From Hymenobacter busanensis (GTDB lineage Bacteria > Bacteroidota > Bacteroidia > Cytophagales > Hymenobacteraceae): a stretch of 64,000 nucleotides of DNA. Where the stretch lies: the NCBI RefSeq assembly GCF_008727865.1, contig NZ_VTWU01000001.1:806001-870000 (forward strand), written 5' to 3'. Each line of letters begins with the position of its first letter. Within the stretch, counting starts at the first letter, position 1. Position numbers and translations under genes: made by a program. Shown piece after piece: positions 16,966-25,975 of the stretch. The notes under the pieces are model-generated. The model was given only the letters and a program-made list of their open reading frames with translations, did not search any database and had not been told where the DNA came from.

Positions 16966-17104
16966 GCGGGCGACGAGGTAAGTTGAGGAATGACGTACCT
17001 GGTAGATGCAGCTACCCGGCGTATTCCACACGCGTTGTGTCAATGCCCTGCATTTTCAACGGCGGGTTTATTCAGAAGCCTGCTGTTTTTCCGTTCTTGA
17101 GGCA

Positions 17105-17641
17105 ATGAAACGTTGCTTTTTTGCTACGCTGCTATTGATGTGGAGCTGCCAGCAGGCCGAGCCCAGCAAAGAAGTGTTACCGGAGAAGCCCAAGAAGCTT
17201 CAGAAAGTAGCCGTAGAAATGCCGGACACGACACGCTTTGCTATCATGCCGCCACAGGCAGCCTCCGCTCATCGACTGCCTCAGTCTTTTAAGCCCGCAA
17301 TGCTTTCGGCCGTCGAGTTAGCTGCAATCGACCATATGCTGCAAGCCTGCGTTGCTGACTTCAATACCATGCAGCGCCAAGAGCTGAGCAAGCGGGAACT
17401 AGCGCCTTATATCGATAAAAAGCAGTTTTTTATCGACTTGCCGAGATACAAGCGGCAGTACGTAGCAGTACTTAACAGCCGCGGTGAAAAGGAGGTGTGG
17501 GTGAATTGCTTTTGTAGCGACGAAACAAACTGGCGCACCCAAATAGTGGATGTGGACGATGGGGGCAATTGCTTCTTCAATGTAACCATTAACCTCAGCA
17601 AGGGTATCTGGCACGATATGGCTGCCAATGGCACCGCATGA
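17105..17641 (+). CDS. Predicted lipoprotein, function unknown
   Basis: 178 residues. The short signal peptide MKRCFFATLLLMWSC ends in a lipobox-like LMWSC, so Cys15 should be lipidated. A Lys/Pro/Glu-rich linker follows (EPSKEVLPEKPKKLQK). The globular part (about 60-178) has a helical segment (LSAVELAAIDHMLQACVADFN) and a beta-rich C-terminal half (RQYVAVLNSRGEKEVWVNCFCSDE ... VDDGGNCFFNVTINLSKG) with a CFC motif. No family is recognised. The codon use and base composition are less G+C-rich than most neighbours. The ATG at 17105 was chosen because it starts the signal peptide. Confidence 0.75.
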   Translation: MKRCFFATLLLMWSCQQAEPSKEVLPEKPKKLQKVAVEMPDTTRFAIMPPQAASAHRLPQSFKPAMLSAVELAAIDHMLQACVADFNTMQRQELSKRELAPYIDKKQFFIDLPRYKRQYVAVLNSRGEKEVWVNCFCSDETNWRTQIVDVDDGGNCFFNVTINLSKGIWHDMAANGTA

Positions 17642-17642
17642 A

Positions 17643-17673
17643 AAAAGGTCCGGCATGTATTACCGGACCTTTT
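17643..17673. terminator. Bidirectional terminator
   Basis: An 11-bp stem AAAAGGTCCGG with its complement, 9-base loop, A- and T-flanked, between the convergent lipoprotein and protease genes. Confidence 0.88.
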
Positions 17674-17698
17674 GATTTCCTTTTTCGAACAGCTGTAC

Positions 17699-19837
17699 CT
17701 ACCCGCCCAGCGCATCCTCCAGCACCGCCACGGCCTCGTGCAAGGTCAAATCTTTCTTTAGCGGTTTCACGAAGCGCGCCGTGCGGCCGGTTTGCAGCGA
17801 ATCGGTACTGGCTTTCTGCACGTCGGCTGACACGGCCACGACGTCGAGTGCCGGCGCGGCTTTTTGGGCGGCGTCGAACTTGTTAGCGTCGGTTTGGCGC
17901 CGCTGCTGCTCGGTGCGGTAAGCGGTCAGGTTCAGCGGCACCTGGGTATTGGCCTTGCGCTGCTGCACGGTTTGCAGGGCTTCGTTGAGCAGGCGGAAGC
18001 CGGGGCTGGCGGCCACGCGCTGCTGGCTGGCGGTGCGCAATTTGGCCAGCTTGGGGGCGTTGGCCCAGGGCTGGTAGGTGGCCGGCGCAATTTCGTCCCA
18101 GCCCAGGGCGTAGTCCATTTGCTGCTCGGTCTGGCCGAAGCTGTAGGCATCGGGCAGAGCAATGTCGGGCACAATGCCCTTGAACTGCGTCGAGCCGCCA
18201 TTCACGCGGTAGTACTTCTGAATGGTGACCTTGAGCGAGCCAAACGGCCGCAGGCTTTCCCATTCCTGGGGCATCATGGCGTCGAGGTCGAGCACGCGCT
18301 GCACCGTACCCTTGCCAAAGGTGTTGCCGCCCACGATGATGGCGCGCTTGTGGTCTTGCAGGGCGGCGGCCAGCACTTCGGAGGCCGAGGCGCTGTAGCG
18401 GTTCACCAGCAGTACCAGCGGGCCGCCGTATTGCACGGTGGGGTCGGCGTCGCGCAGTACCTGGGCGGGGCCGCGGCTGCCTTTCACCTGTACCATGGGG
18501 CCTTGTGGCAGAAACAAGCCGGCCATGTCCACGGCGTCTTGCAACGAGCCGCCGCCGTTGGAGCGCAGGTCGATCACCACGCCCTCCACGTTTTCCTTCT
18601 TGAGTTTTTCCAGCTCCTGCTTCACGTCGTCGGCCGAGTTGCGGCCGCCGGTGCGGTTGAAATCGGCGTAGAACGCGGGCAGGTAGATGTAGCCCAGCTT
18701 GTGGCCGTGCTCGTTCACCACCGCCGACTGCGCGTAGGTATCTTCCAGCACCACCACGTCGCGGATGATGGAAACGACCTTCACGCTCGCGTCGGGCTTG
18801 CGCACGGTCAGGCGCACTTCGGTGCCCTTCTTGCCGCGCACCATGGCCACCACTTTGTCGAAGCGCATGCCTTCCACGGGCACGGGGTCGGCGTCGCCTT
18901 GGGCTACTTTCAGAATCACGTCGCCCACTTTCGGCTCGCCCAGCCGGAACGAGGCGCTGCCGGGCACAATGTAGGTGACGGTAATCTTGCCTTCCTGCTC
19001 GCCCAACTGGGCGCCGGTGCCTTCGAGGCGGCCGGTGAGGGCAATGTCGAAGTTGTCTTTGGCCTGCGGGGCAAAGTATTCGGTGTGCGGGTCGTAGGCC
19101 TGCACCACGGCGTTGGCGTACTGGTTCAGGCGGTCCTGCGCGTCGAGTTGCAGCAGGTCGTGGAAGTACTCGTCGTAGCGCTTCAGCACGCGCTTGCGGG
19201 CATCGGCCTCCAGTGCGGCGGGCGTGGGCTGCGCAAAAGTGGCTGGCGAGGGTTTCACCGAGGTAGCCGCGAGGGTTTTCTCCGGCCGCTTGGCCTGCTC
19301 GTCCATCAGGTCGGAGAGCTGCGTGAGGGTCTGGTACTTGAGCAGCTTGCGCCACCGGTCCCGCAGGGCGGCCGCGTCGGCGGGGTAATCCAGGCGGTCG
19401 GGCTCGGTTTCCAACGACTCCGTCACGGTGAAATCGAACGGCTTGGCCAGCACCTCGCGGTAGATGCTTTGCACCTCACCTAGGCGTTGGGTCAGCAGCT
19501 GGGTGCTTAGGTCGAGAAAAGCGTGGGTGCCGTGCTGGGTTTCGTCGTCCAGCTCGGTCTGGTAGCGGGCCAGGCGGGCCACATCGGCTTGCAGCAAAAA
19601 GCGTTTCTGGCCGTCGATGCGCTTCAGGTACAGGTCGTAAATGCGTTTGGAGAGCTTGTCGTCGACTTTCACCGGCTCGTAGTGCGCAAACCGCAGCCCT
19701 TCCAGCAGGGCTTGCAGCAGAATGGCATCTTTGGGCGGCGGGGTGCCCAACTGGTCCCGGAAAGTGTAGGACGCCAGCGCCAGGCCGGCCACCGAAAGCG
19801 CGGCGTACCGCTTGAAGGTCGTAGGGAAAAACGCCAT
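17699..19837 (-). CDS. prc: Carboxy-terminal (tail-specific) processing protease
   Basis: A periplasmic S41 serine protease that trims envelope proteins from the C terminus. 712 residues, the length of Prc/Tsp rather than of short CtpA. It has an N-terminal signal/anchor (RYAALSVAGLALASYTF), a helical N-terminal region (about 30-235, with YHxQ-like LLQADVARLARYQTELDD), a PDZ domain (about 250-340, IVPGSASFRLGEPKVGDVILKV), and the S41 core. The core shows YIYLPAFYADFNR, GVVIDLRSNGGGSLQDAVDMAGLF, the catalytic Ser in NRYSASASEVLAAALQDHKRA and the catalytic Lys in GNTFGKGTVQ. A C-terminal DUF3340-like extension follows. No adjacent partner is apparent. Confidence 0.95.
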   Translation of the reverse strand: MAFFPTTFKRYAALSVAGLALASYTFRDQLGTPPPKDAILLQALLEGLRFAHYEPVKVDDKLSKRIYDLYLKRIDGQKRFLLQADVARLARYQTELDDETQHGTHAFLDLSTQLLTQRLGEVQSIYREVLAKPFDFTVTESLETEPDRLDYPADAAALRDRWRKLLKYQTLTQLSDLMDEQAKRPEKTLAATSVKPSPATFAQPTPAALEADARKRVLKRYDEYFHDLLQLDAQDRLNQYANAVVQAYDPHTEYFAPQAKDNFDIALTGRLEGTGAQLGEQEGKITVTYIVPGSASFRLGEPKVGDVILKVAQGDADPVPVEGMRFDKVVAMVRGKKGTEVRLTVRKPDASVKVVSIIRDVVVLEDTYAQSAVVNEHGHKLGYIYLPAFYADFNRTGGRNSADDVKQELEKLKKENVEGVVIDLRSNGGGSLQDAVDMAGLFLPQGPMVQVKGSRGPAQVLRDADPTVQYGGPLVLLVNRYSASASEVLAAALQDHKRAIIVGGNTFGKGTVQRVLDLDAMMPQEWESLRPFGSLKVTIQKYYRVNGGSTQFKGIVPDIALPDAYSFGQTEQQMDYALGWDEIAPATYQPWANAPKLAKLRTASQQRVAASPGFRLLNEALQTVQQRKANTQVPLNLTAYRTEQQRRQTDANKFDAAQKAAPALDVVAVSADVQKASTDSLQTGRTARFVKPLKKDLTLHEAVAVLEDALGG

Positions 19838-19964
19838 GTAGAATCAGGCTAGGTAAGTTCAGAAGGGGGAGCAGGGCAAGTTTCGGCCCGGTGGAGCAAT
19901 ATACCGCCGCCCAGCCGCCGCCTCGCATTCTACAGACCCCGCTCCGGCCGCCGGGTTGCGCGGC

Positions 19965-22532
19965 TTAGCCGTTGTTGCCGCTGCCTTGTTTTTGGTCGTC
20001 GTTCTGGATGCTCTTCTTCGGCCGAGCGGGGCCGTTATCGAGCTTGCCAAACCGGTAGCTGAAACTCACCCGCAGCTGCCGGTTGTAGAAGTAGGAGTTG
20101 TTCACGTAGTCAAAGCTCGGCGCCGACAGCTCGTTGCGGAACGCCAGCTGGCCGTTAAAGGGGTTGATAACCAGCACCGTCACGTTGGCTTTCTTCTCCC
20201 AAAACTCTTTTTTGGCCCCCAGGCTGTAGATGCGGTAGCCCGAGGTGCGGCCCTGCAAGGCCACCTGCCGCGAGTTGAAAAAGCCGAAGAACTGCGCGCT
20301 CCAGCCTTTTTCAAATTGCCACGACGAGTTCAAGTTCATGTTGAACATGCCCCCGCCGTTCGACAGATTTAGCGCCGGGCTGCTCACCTGCCGGTAGTAG
20401 AAGTTGGCGTTGCCGCTCAGGCTCCACTTCGGCGTGAGCTTGGTCGAGCCGAACGCCGACAAGCCGTAGTTGCTGTTGCGGGCCAGGTTGCGGTAGGTCG
20501 TGTACAGAATGCGCGTGGTGTCGATGGTGGGCAGCAGCTCGTTGCCGGACACCAGCCGCGCCACGCTCTCGATGGCGTTGTTGGTCTGGCGCCAGTAGCC
20601 CGAAAACGTGACCGAGCTTTTCTTCACGAACGTGGTATACGTCAGCTCGTAGGCGTCCGTCAGCTCGGCGTTCAGGTTCGGGTTGCCCGACGACACGTTG
20701 CGGCGGTCGGCGGTGTTCACGTACGGGTTCAGAAACCAGATGCCCGGCCGCTGAATGCGCCGCGAGTAGCTCAGCTTCACGGTGTGGTCGGGCGTCACGG
20801 ACCAGGCCGCCTGCAGGTTGGGCGCCAGGTTGGTGTAGCTGGTGCGCAGGTCGGTGCCGCTGCTCCTAAACTCGCCGCCGATGCGGGTGTGCTCCAGCCG
20901 GGCGCCGCCCTTAAACGTCCACTGCTTGCCCAGTGCAAACCCGTAGGATGCGTAGCCCGCGTACACGTTTTGCTCGTAGCGAAACTCGTTGGAGCGCGCC
21001 GGCACCGGCAGGTAGCCGCGCCCGTCCAGGCTATCGGCCTCAATGCGGTAGTCGCTGTCGACGTGGCGCAGAATGGTTTTCAGGCCGGTTTCCAGCGTTT
21101 GGGTGCTGTCGACGGGGTGCACGTAATCGGCCTGCAGCGTGATTTCGCGGTTGCGGTTGTCGTTGTGGCTTTTCTCGCGGTAGTCATTCACCTCGCCGCG
21201 CTGCTGGTCGAGCTGGTAGCGCTGCCGGCCCACGTTCACGCTGTACAAACCCAGCACGCTCAGCTCCTGCCGGGGCTTGGCCAGTGTTTTGGTGTAGCCG
21301 AAGTTCACGTCCACGTTGCCGTTGCCGTCGTGGGTATCGATGTCGCGGTTGTAGGCGTCCAGAAACAACCGCCGCTGCGTGCCCTCTTCGGTGCGAAACA
21401 GCTGGTAGCTGGTGTACTGCGACCGGTCGTTCAGAAATCCGCGGTAGTTGCCCTGCACGCCCAGGGTCAGCAGGTCCTTCGGCGTCAGGTCGTAATCGAG
21501 GCCGAGCTGGCCCCACATGCCCCAGCCCGAATTGCGAAACCTACCATTCTGGGCTAGTTGGCTCTGGGTAGTGTCGGTCAGGAAATCGGTGCGCCGGGCC
21601 TCGCTGCGCGCCAGGTTGAAGAACGGATTCACGCCCACCCCACTGTTGAGTCCGAGCTTCCCGCGCCGCCGGTTGAAATTGCCGTTGACGAAGGCGTTGC
21701 GGTTGCTGATGCCGGCATTCGTATTGCCGTTCATGCCCTCCACGGTGTTCTTCTTCAGAATAATGTTCACCACACCCGCCGTGCCCTCTGCGTCGTACTT
21801 CGCCGACGGCGCCGTAATGACTTCCACCGATTTGATCTGGTCGGCCGGAATCTGCTTCAGGGCCTCGGCCAGGTTGGTAGCCAGCAGGGTAGAGGGTTTG
21901 CCGTTCACCAGCACCCGAATGTTGGAGGAGCCGCGCAGCTGCAGGTTGCCTTCCAGGTCCACCGTCAGCAACGGCGCCTTTTGCAGCACGTCGGCGGCCG
22001 TGCCGCCGCTGTTGGTCAGGTCTTTTTCGGCGTTGTATACGAGGCGGTCCACCTTGCTTTCTACCAAGTCCCGCTCGCCTACCACTTTCACCTCGCCCAG
22101 CTGCTGCACGGTGGCTGCTAGTAGCACCGGCGGCAGCTGCCGCACGGGCTCGGCAGCCGTTACGGCCACGGCTACCCGCTGCGGCTGGTAACCCACAAAA
22201 CTGACCACCAGGATGTAGTCGCCCACAGGTACGCCCGCCAGCACAAATTCACCCTGCGCGTCGCAGGTGCCAGCCAGCACGGCCTTCTCGCTGCCCGCGG
22301 CCAGCAGGGCCACCGTGGCAAACTCCACCGGCTGCCTGGTAGCCGCATCCTGCACCCGGCCCATGAGGCGGCCGGCTGCTTTGGCCGAGGTCGTGCCGGC
22401 GGGCGTCGGCGTCTGGGCCATCAGCGGCGCGCTGGCTCCCAGTAGCAGGCTCAGGGCCACGCCGGCGGCGCAAGCGGCGGTAGGGCAGGGCAGCCACGCA
22501 ATCGGCTGGGCAAGGGTAAAGTCTGCTTTCAT
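19965..22532 (-). CDS. TonB-dependent-receptor-like outer membrane protein (first copy)
   Basis: About 855 residues. A signal peptide is followed by a carboxypeptidase-regulatory-like beta-sandwich (about 55-140, GRVQDAATRQPVEFATVALL...), then a plug domain (VLQKAPLLTVDLEGNLQLRGSSNIRVLVNGKPS; KSVEVITAPSAKYDAEGTAGVVNIILKK). A 22-strand-type barrel of the OMP_b-brl_3 family runs to an aromatic C-terminal strand (LRVSFSYRFGKLD) and a polar Asn/Gln tail. No TonB box was identified by eye. The substrate is unknown. The palindrome TACGAA-N4-TTCGTA lies 12 bases before the ATG at 22532 and would be inside the gene if the longer reading from 22589 were used, which favours the shorter start. It shares architecture and operator motif with the gene at 22839-25334. 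Confidence 0.9.
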   Translation of the reverse strand: MKADFTLAQPIAWLPCPTAACAAGVALSLLLGASAPLMAQTPTPAGTTSAKAAGRLMGRVQDAATRQPVEFATVALLAAGSEKAVLAGTCDAQGEFVLAGVPVGDYILVVSFVGYQPQRVAVAVTAAEPVRQLPPVLLAATVQQLGEVKVVGERDLVESKVDRLVYNAEKDLTNSGGTAADVLQKAPLLTVDLEGNLQLRGSSNIRVLVNGKPSTLLATNLAEALKQIPADQIKSVEVITAPSAKYDAEGTAGVVNIILKKNTVEGMNGNTNAGISNRNAFVNGNFNRRRGKLGLNSGVGVNPFFNLARSEARRTDFLTDTTQSQLAQNGRFRNSGWGMWGQLGLDYDLTPKDLLTLGVQGNYRGFLNDRSQYTSYQLFRTEEGTQRRLFLDAYNRDIDTHDGNGNVDVNFGYTKTLAKPRQELSVLGLYSVNVGRQRYQLDQQRGEVNDYREKSHNDNRNREITLQADYVHPVDSTQTLETGLKTILRHVDSDYRIEADSLDGRGYLPVPARSNEFRYEQNVYAGYASYGFALGKQWTFKGGARLEHTRIGGEFRSSGTDLRTSYTNLAPNLQAAWSVTPDHTVKLSYSRRIQRPGIWFLNPYVNTADRRNVSSGNPNLNAELTDAYELTYTTFVKKSSVTFSGYWRQTNNAIESVARLVSGNELLPTIDTTRILYTTYRNLARNSNYGLSAFGSTKLTPKWSLSGNANFYYRQVSSPALNLSNGGGMFNMNLNSSWQFEKGWSAQFFGFFNSRQVALQGRTSGYRIYSLGAKKEFWEKKANVTVLVINPFNGQLAFRNELSAPSFDYVNNSYFYNRQLRVSFSYRFGKLDNGPARPKKSIQNDDQKQGSGNNG

Positions 22533-22543
22533 GGCAAGGTCGG

Positions 22544-22559
22544 TACGAATTTTTTCGTA
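22544..22559. promoter_or_regulatory. Operator copy A, TACGAA-N4-TTCGTA
   Basis: A perfect 6-4-6 palindrome, TACGAA TTTT TTCGTA, 12 bases upstream of the first receptor ATG. It is the same motif as at 25388-25403 and 25411-25426. Confidence 0.75.
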
Positions 22560-22713
22560 TACTCTGAGCGACGATTCACGCATGGTCACTGACCGAATGG
22601 CAAAAGGTTACAGGAAGCGTGGGTAAATGCGGGCGGCGCGGGTCACTGGCGCACATGCTCGAAGCGGAATCAAGGCCAAAGACCAGCGAAAATCAGCCGC
22701 GCTGCACTAAGAC

Positions 22714-22729
22714 AACGAAAAATTTCGTA
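22714..22729. promoter_or_regulatory. Operator copy B, one mismatch
   Basis: AACGAA AAAT TTCGTA: the same 6-4-6 palindrome with A in place of the first T, 182 bases upstream of the first receptor ATG. It may be an auxiliary site for the same regulator. Confidence 0.6.
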
Positions 22730-22838
22730 TTACTGGAATATGGCCTGATTGTCAATGGAATAAATAATTGCAGTGCGCTATCGAGGCCGCCCTACGAACC
22801 AACAGTCCGTACGGCGGCCTCAATGATAAGGACTGGGC

Positions 22839-25334
22839 TTAGTTGCCGCCGGCGCGTCGTTTCTCGTCCTCGGCACCACCGCCACGGCGTTTGGTCGGCG
22901 CCACTTTGTCGTTGCCGAAGCGGTAGCTCAGGGCCAGCGTCACCACCCGCGACTCGTAGCGCTGGTAGAAGCGCTCCACGTAGTTGTTGAAGGTCACCGT
23001 CGACCGGTTTTTGTTGGTGAAGAATACGTCCGTTGCATTCAGTTTCAGGGTGGCCTTGTTATGCCACAGACCTTTCTGCACCCCTACTGATACCTGCCCC
23101 TGCGGCCGGCTCACGAAGTACGCGTAGCGGTTCTTCGAGTCGTAGCTCGCGTTCAGGTCCGCCTTCCAGTCGTGGCCCAGCACGAAGGTGCTGTTGCTGC
23201 TTAGGTTGAAGGCCGGCCGACCGGCATTGAGCGACGTGCCGGCCAAATCACCCACAAACCGGGTGTAGTAGAACACGGCATTGTTGTACACGTTCCACCA
23301 CTTGGCCAGCTCCACCGGCGCCGTAAGCGTCAGGGCGTAGTTGTATTGGCTGTCCAGGTTTTGGGAAGTCGAAACCACCACGCGGCCGCCCTCCGGCGCG
23401 GGCTGCACCGTGCCCACAATGGGGTTGGCCGTTACGGCGTAGCTCACCCCGATGCTGTATTTCTGCGCCAGCGTATGCGTCAGCTCGACGTTGTAGCTGG
23501 TCTGCGGGCGCAGCTCCGGGCGGCCTTCGCCATACGTCGTCACGTCAATGTAGCTTCGGAACGGGTTCAACTGCCCGTAGGAAGGCCGGTCGATGCGCCG
23601 GCTCAGCGACAACGAGGTTTCCTGCTGCTCCGAGAAGGTGTGCTTGACGGCCGCGCTCGGAAACAGCTGGAAATAGTGGCGGTCGAAGTTGGGGTCTTTG
23701 CCCGGCTGCACCACGTCCTGCTTGCCCACGGCATTGGTTTGCTCGCCGCGCAAGCCGGCCTGCAGCGTCCATTTGGGCAGGGTCTGGTTGAAGTTGACGT
23801 AACCGGCCACAATGTTTTCGTCGTAGCGGAAGCGGTTGGAGCGCAACGGGTCGGGCTTCAGCACGTCCACATTGCCGGGCGTAACCGGAATGCGGAAGTC
23901 CAAATCATTGTCGGCCGCCACCCAGCTAATCTTGCCGCCGGCCTCCAGACGGGCCGTCTTGCTGAGCGGCCGCGTGTAATCGGTTTTGAAAGACTGAATG
24001 GTCAGCAGGTTGTGCTGATCGACGGTAAGGCGGTCCGCCGATGCGGTGGGGAACGTGAAGCGCGTATCTAGCAGCTGCCCGCGGCGCGAGTCGTAGCGGG
24101 CATAGTCAGCGTCGGCCGACAGCTCGTGCAGGCCCAGTGAATCCTTAAATGTGTGGCGGAAGTTGGCATTGGCCGAGACGTTCGGCAGGTTGCCGTCGCG
24201 AATGTTGTCGGATTGGTATCGGCTTGTGGTGGCACCCTCCGCGGTATATAGCTCCGAGTCGTTGCTGCCCTTGCTGTCGGTTTGGAGCGCCAGCCCGTTG
24301 GCCACTACGCCCACCGTGGTGCGCTCCGTCAGGTTGTAGTCGAGGCCCAGTTTCCAGTTGTGCGAACGGCCGTGCCCAACGCCGTTGTTGTCCTGGAAGG
24401 AACGGCCGACGAGGGTTTTTACGCCGTCGGGGTATTCGTAGAATTCACGGTTGATGGTCAGCGCGTTCCAGTTGCGCCGCTCGGCGAAATTATACGTCCC
24501 AAACAGATTCAGCTTCTGGCGGCGGTGGTTGAGCGAGAGGCCCGCGGTGAACTTGCCGTAGCGCCCGTAGCCGTAGCTGGTATTCACCGAGCCGTTGGTG
24601 CCCAGCTTCTGGTCTTTCTTGAGGTTGATGGCGATAATGCCCGCACCGCCCTGCGCGTCGTACTTGGCGGGCGGGTTGGTGATGAGCTCGATGCTCTTGA
24701 GCTGGTCGGCGGGCAGGGCGCGCAGGTAGTCGGCCAGCTCGGTGCCGCTCATGGGCTGGCGCTTGCCGTCGATGAGCACCAGCAGGCCCTGCCGCCCGCG
24801 CAGGGCCAGGTTGTCGTTGCCGTCCACCGTCACGCCCGGCGAGCGGCGCAACACATCCAGCGAGGTGTTGCCCGCCGCCAGGGTCGAGCCTTCCACGTTC
24901 ACCACCGTGCGGTCGGCCAGGCGCTCAAATTGCGGCTTCTGGCCCACCACCTGCACTTCCTTTAGCTGCGTGGCCGCACTGGCCGCCAGCCGTAGCACCG
25001 GCACTTGTACCTCGCCGCCTGCCACATCGAATCCGGCCGACCAAGCCCGCGCAAACCCCACCTGCGCCGCCGACACCAAATAGCGCCCGGCCGGGGCCTG
25101 CTCAAACCGAAACACGCCTTTTTCGTCGCTGAACTCCGTCTTCACCACCGTCGAGTCGGCGGCGCGGTGGAGCGTCACGGTGGCAAAGTCCACGGCTGCG
25201 CCCGCCGCGGCCACGCTGCCGCTGACGGTGCCCCGCGTTTGGGCTTCGCTGCTGAAGCTGGTAGTGGCCAGCAGGGCTGGGGTCAGGAACAAGGCCGCCG
25301 AAAGCGGCCGGAAAGGGGTAAACAGCGTTTTCAT
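22839..25334 (-). CDS. TonB-dependent-receptor-like outer membrane protein (second copy)
   Basis: 831 residues. Signal peptide (MKTLFTPFRPLSAALFLTPALLATTSFSSEAQ), carboxypeptidase-regulatory-like domain (about 35-120, GTVSGSVAAAGAAVDFATVTLHR), plug domain (VLRRSPGVTVDGNDNLALRGRQGLLVLIDGKR; LKSIELITNPPAKYDAQGGAGIIAINLKK), then an OMP_b-brl_3 barrel ending LALSYRFGNDKV with a short basic tail. It differs markedly in sequence from the first copy but shares its order of domains. Two tandem operators and a promoter lie 54-100 bases upstream. The MarR gene is the next gene upstream on the same strand. The ATG at 25334 was chosen as the start of the signal peptide. The substrate is unknown; iron or siderophore and peptide uptake are both possible. 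Confidence 0.92.
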   Translation of the reverse strand: MKTLFTPFRPLSAALFLTPALLATTSFSSEAQTRGTVSGSVAAAGAAVDFATVTLHRAADSTVVKTEFSDEKGVFRFEQAPAGRYLVSAAQVGFARAWSAGFDVAGGEVQVPVLRLAASAATQLKEVQVVGQKPQFERLADRTVVNVEGSTLAAGNTSLDVLRRSPGVTVDGNDNLALRGRQGLLVLIDGKRQPMSGTELADYLRALPADQLKSIELITNPPAKYDAQGGAGIIAINLKKDQKLGTNGSVNTSYGYGRYGKFTAGLSLNHRRQKLNLFGTYNFAERRNWNALTINREFYEYPDGVKTLVGRSFQDNNGVGHGRSHNWKLGLDYNLTERTTVGVVANGLALQTDSKGSNDSELYTAEGATTSRYQSDNIRDGNLPNVSANANFRHTFKDSLGLHELSADADYARYDSRRGQLLDTRFTFPTASADRLTVDQHNLLTIQSFKTDYTRPLSKTARLEAGGKISWVAADNDLDFRIPVTPGNVDVLKPDPLRSNRFRYDENIVAGYVNFNQTLPKWTLQAGLRGEQTNAVGKQDVVQPGKDPNFDRHYFQLFPSAAVKHTFSEQQETSLSLSRRIDRPSYGQLNPFRSYIDVTTYGEGRPELRPQTSYNVELTHTLAQKYSIGVSYAVTANPIVGTVQPAPEGGRVVVSTSQNLDSQYNYALTLTAPVELAKWWNVYNNAVFYYTRFVGDLAGTSLNAGRPAFNLSSNSTFVLGHDWKADLNASYDSKNRYAYFVSRPQGQVSVGVQKGLWHNKATLKLNATDVFFTNKNRSTVTFNNYVERFYQRYESRVVTLALSYRFGNDKVAPTKRRGGGAEDEKRRAGGN

Positions 25335-25387
25335 AGTCAGAAAGGGAGCGAGAGGGAGTGCAGAAGCGGTGGGAGGAGGAAAAATCA

Positions 25388-25403
25388 TACGAATGATTTC
25401 GTA
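25388..25403. promoter_or_regulatory. Operator copy C, TACGAA-N4-TTCGTA
   Basis: TACGAA TGAT TTCGTA, a perfect 6-4-6 palindrome just downstream of the -7 box of the second receptor gene, where it would cover the transcription start. Confidence 0.8.
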
Positions 25404-25404
25404 G

Positions 25405-25435
25405 TAAACGTACGAACAGTTTCGTATTTTCAAAA
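25405..25435 (-). promoter_or_regulatory. Promoter of the second receptor gene
   Basis: On the minus strand a -33 element TTTTG (25431-25435) is followed after 18 bases by TACGTTTA (25405-25412), one base off the TAnnTTTG -7 consensus. Operator D lies between the two elements and operator C lies just downstream, the geometry expected for repression. Confidence 0.6.
25411..25426. promoter_or_regulatory. Operator copy D, TACGAA-N4-TTCGTA
   Basis: TACGAA CAGT TTCGTA, a perfect 6-4-6 palindrome between the -33 and -7 elements of the second receptor promoter; its centre is 23 bp from that of copy C, about two helical turns. Confidence 0.8.
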
Positions 25436-25497
25436 GCTTAGTTGAATTTTGAATTCAGTAGGGCGCCAAGACTCTACACAGGTGGTCGATTCAGCGT

Positions 25498-25950
25498 TTA
25501 GGGCTGCGCAAGAAGGTTGGCGGCAGGTTGGGCACAGTTCAGCGAAATACGGTCGAGAAGCTCCCGCAGCAGGGCTTGGTCGGTATCACTCAGGCCGCTG
25601 AGCGCCTGGTGGCGGTTGCTGAGCACGATGGGTTGCACGGCTTCCAGAATCTGGTGGCCGGCTTCGCTCACCCGCAGCTTGGTGCGGCGCCCGTCGTGGG
25701 GCAGCGGCACGGCGGAGAGCAGCCCCCGTTGGGTAAGCAGCGCCAGGATGCGGGCCACCGAGGCTTGGTCCTTGAACACGCGCTCGGCAATTTCGAGCTG
25801 GGTGAGGTCGTCGTGCTCCAGAATTACGCGCAGCACCAGCCACTGGTCGATGGTGATGGGAATGCCGGCCCGGTCGATGTTGGCCTGGGCAAAGCGCCGG
25901 TAGCTACGAATGGCCTTGTCGAGCGAGTAAAACAGGATGGAGGAAAGCAT
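25498..25950 (-). CDS. MarR-family transcriptional regulator
   Basis: 150 residues. The winged-helix core is clear: ITIDQWLVLRVILEHDDLTQLEIAERVFKDQASVARILALLTQRGLLS (helix-turn-helix and recognition helix), then the wing PLPHDGRRTKLRVSEAG with the conserved D-x-R-R. N- and C-terminal helices form the dimer interface. MarR proteins bind 16-20-bp palindromes as dimers and are released by small ligands or oxidation. It lies upstream of, and on the same strand as, the two outer membrane receptor genes, and is the obvious candidate to bind the TACGAA-N4-TTCGTA sites (inference). A different palindrome (25976-25989) precedes its own start. The ATG at 25950 is preferred to an in-frame TTG at 25971. 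Confidence 0.93.
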   Translation of the reverse strand: MLSSILFYSLDKAIRSYRRFAQANIDRAGIPITIDQWLVLRVILEHDDLTQLEIAERVFKDQASVARILALLTQRGLLSAVPLPHDGRRTKLRVSEAGHQILEAVQPIVLSNRHQALSGLSDTDQALLRELLDRISLNCAQPAANLLAQP

Positions 25951-25975
25951 GGTGTCGGGATGTTGGGTCAAAGAC

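Larger units (their letters stand above)
22533..22838. other. Regulatory gap between the two receptor genes
   Basis: About 306 bases without a gene. It contains operator copies A (22544-22559) and B (22714-22729) and an imperfect 13-bp hairpin (about 22785-22823, arms GAGGCCGCC / GGCGGCCTC) just past the stop of the upstream receptor gene. The hairpin lacks a T-run and is at best a weak terminator. Confidence 0.55.

Noticed and set aside
17864-19483. A 539-codon frame antisense to the tail-specific protease
   Set aside because: Low-complexity His/Gly/Val composition and full overlap with the protease; no signal or motif.
22533-22589. Longer N terminus of the first receptor
   Set aside because: It would place operator copy A inside the gene and precede the signal peptide; the start at 22532 is cleaner.
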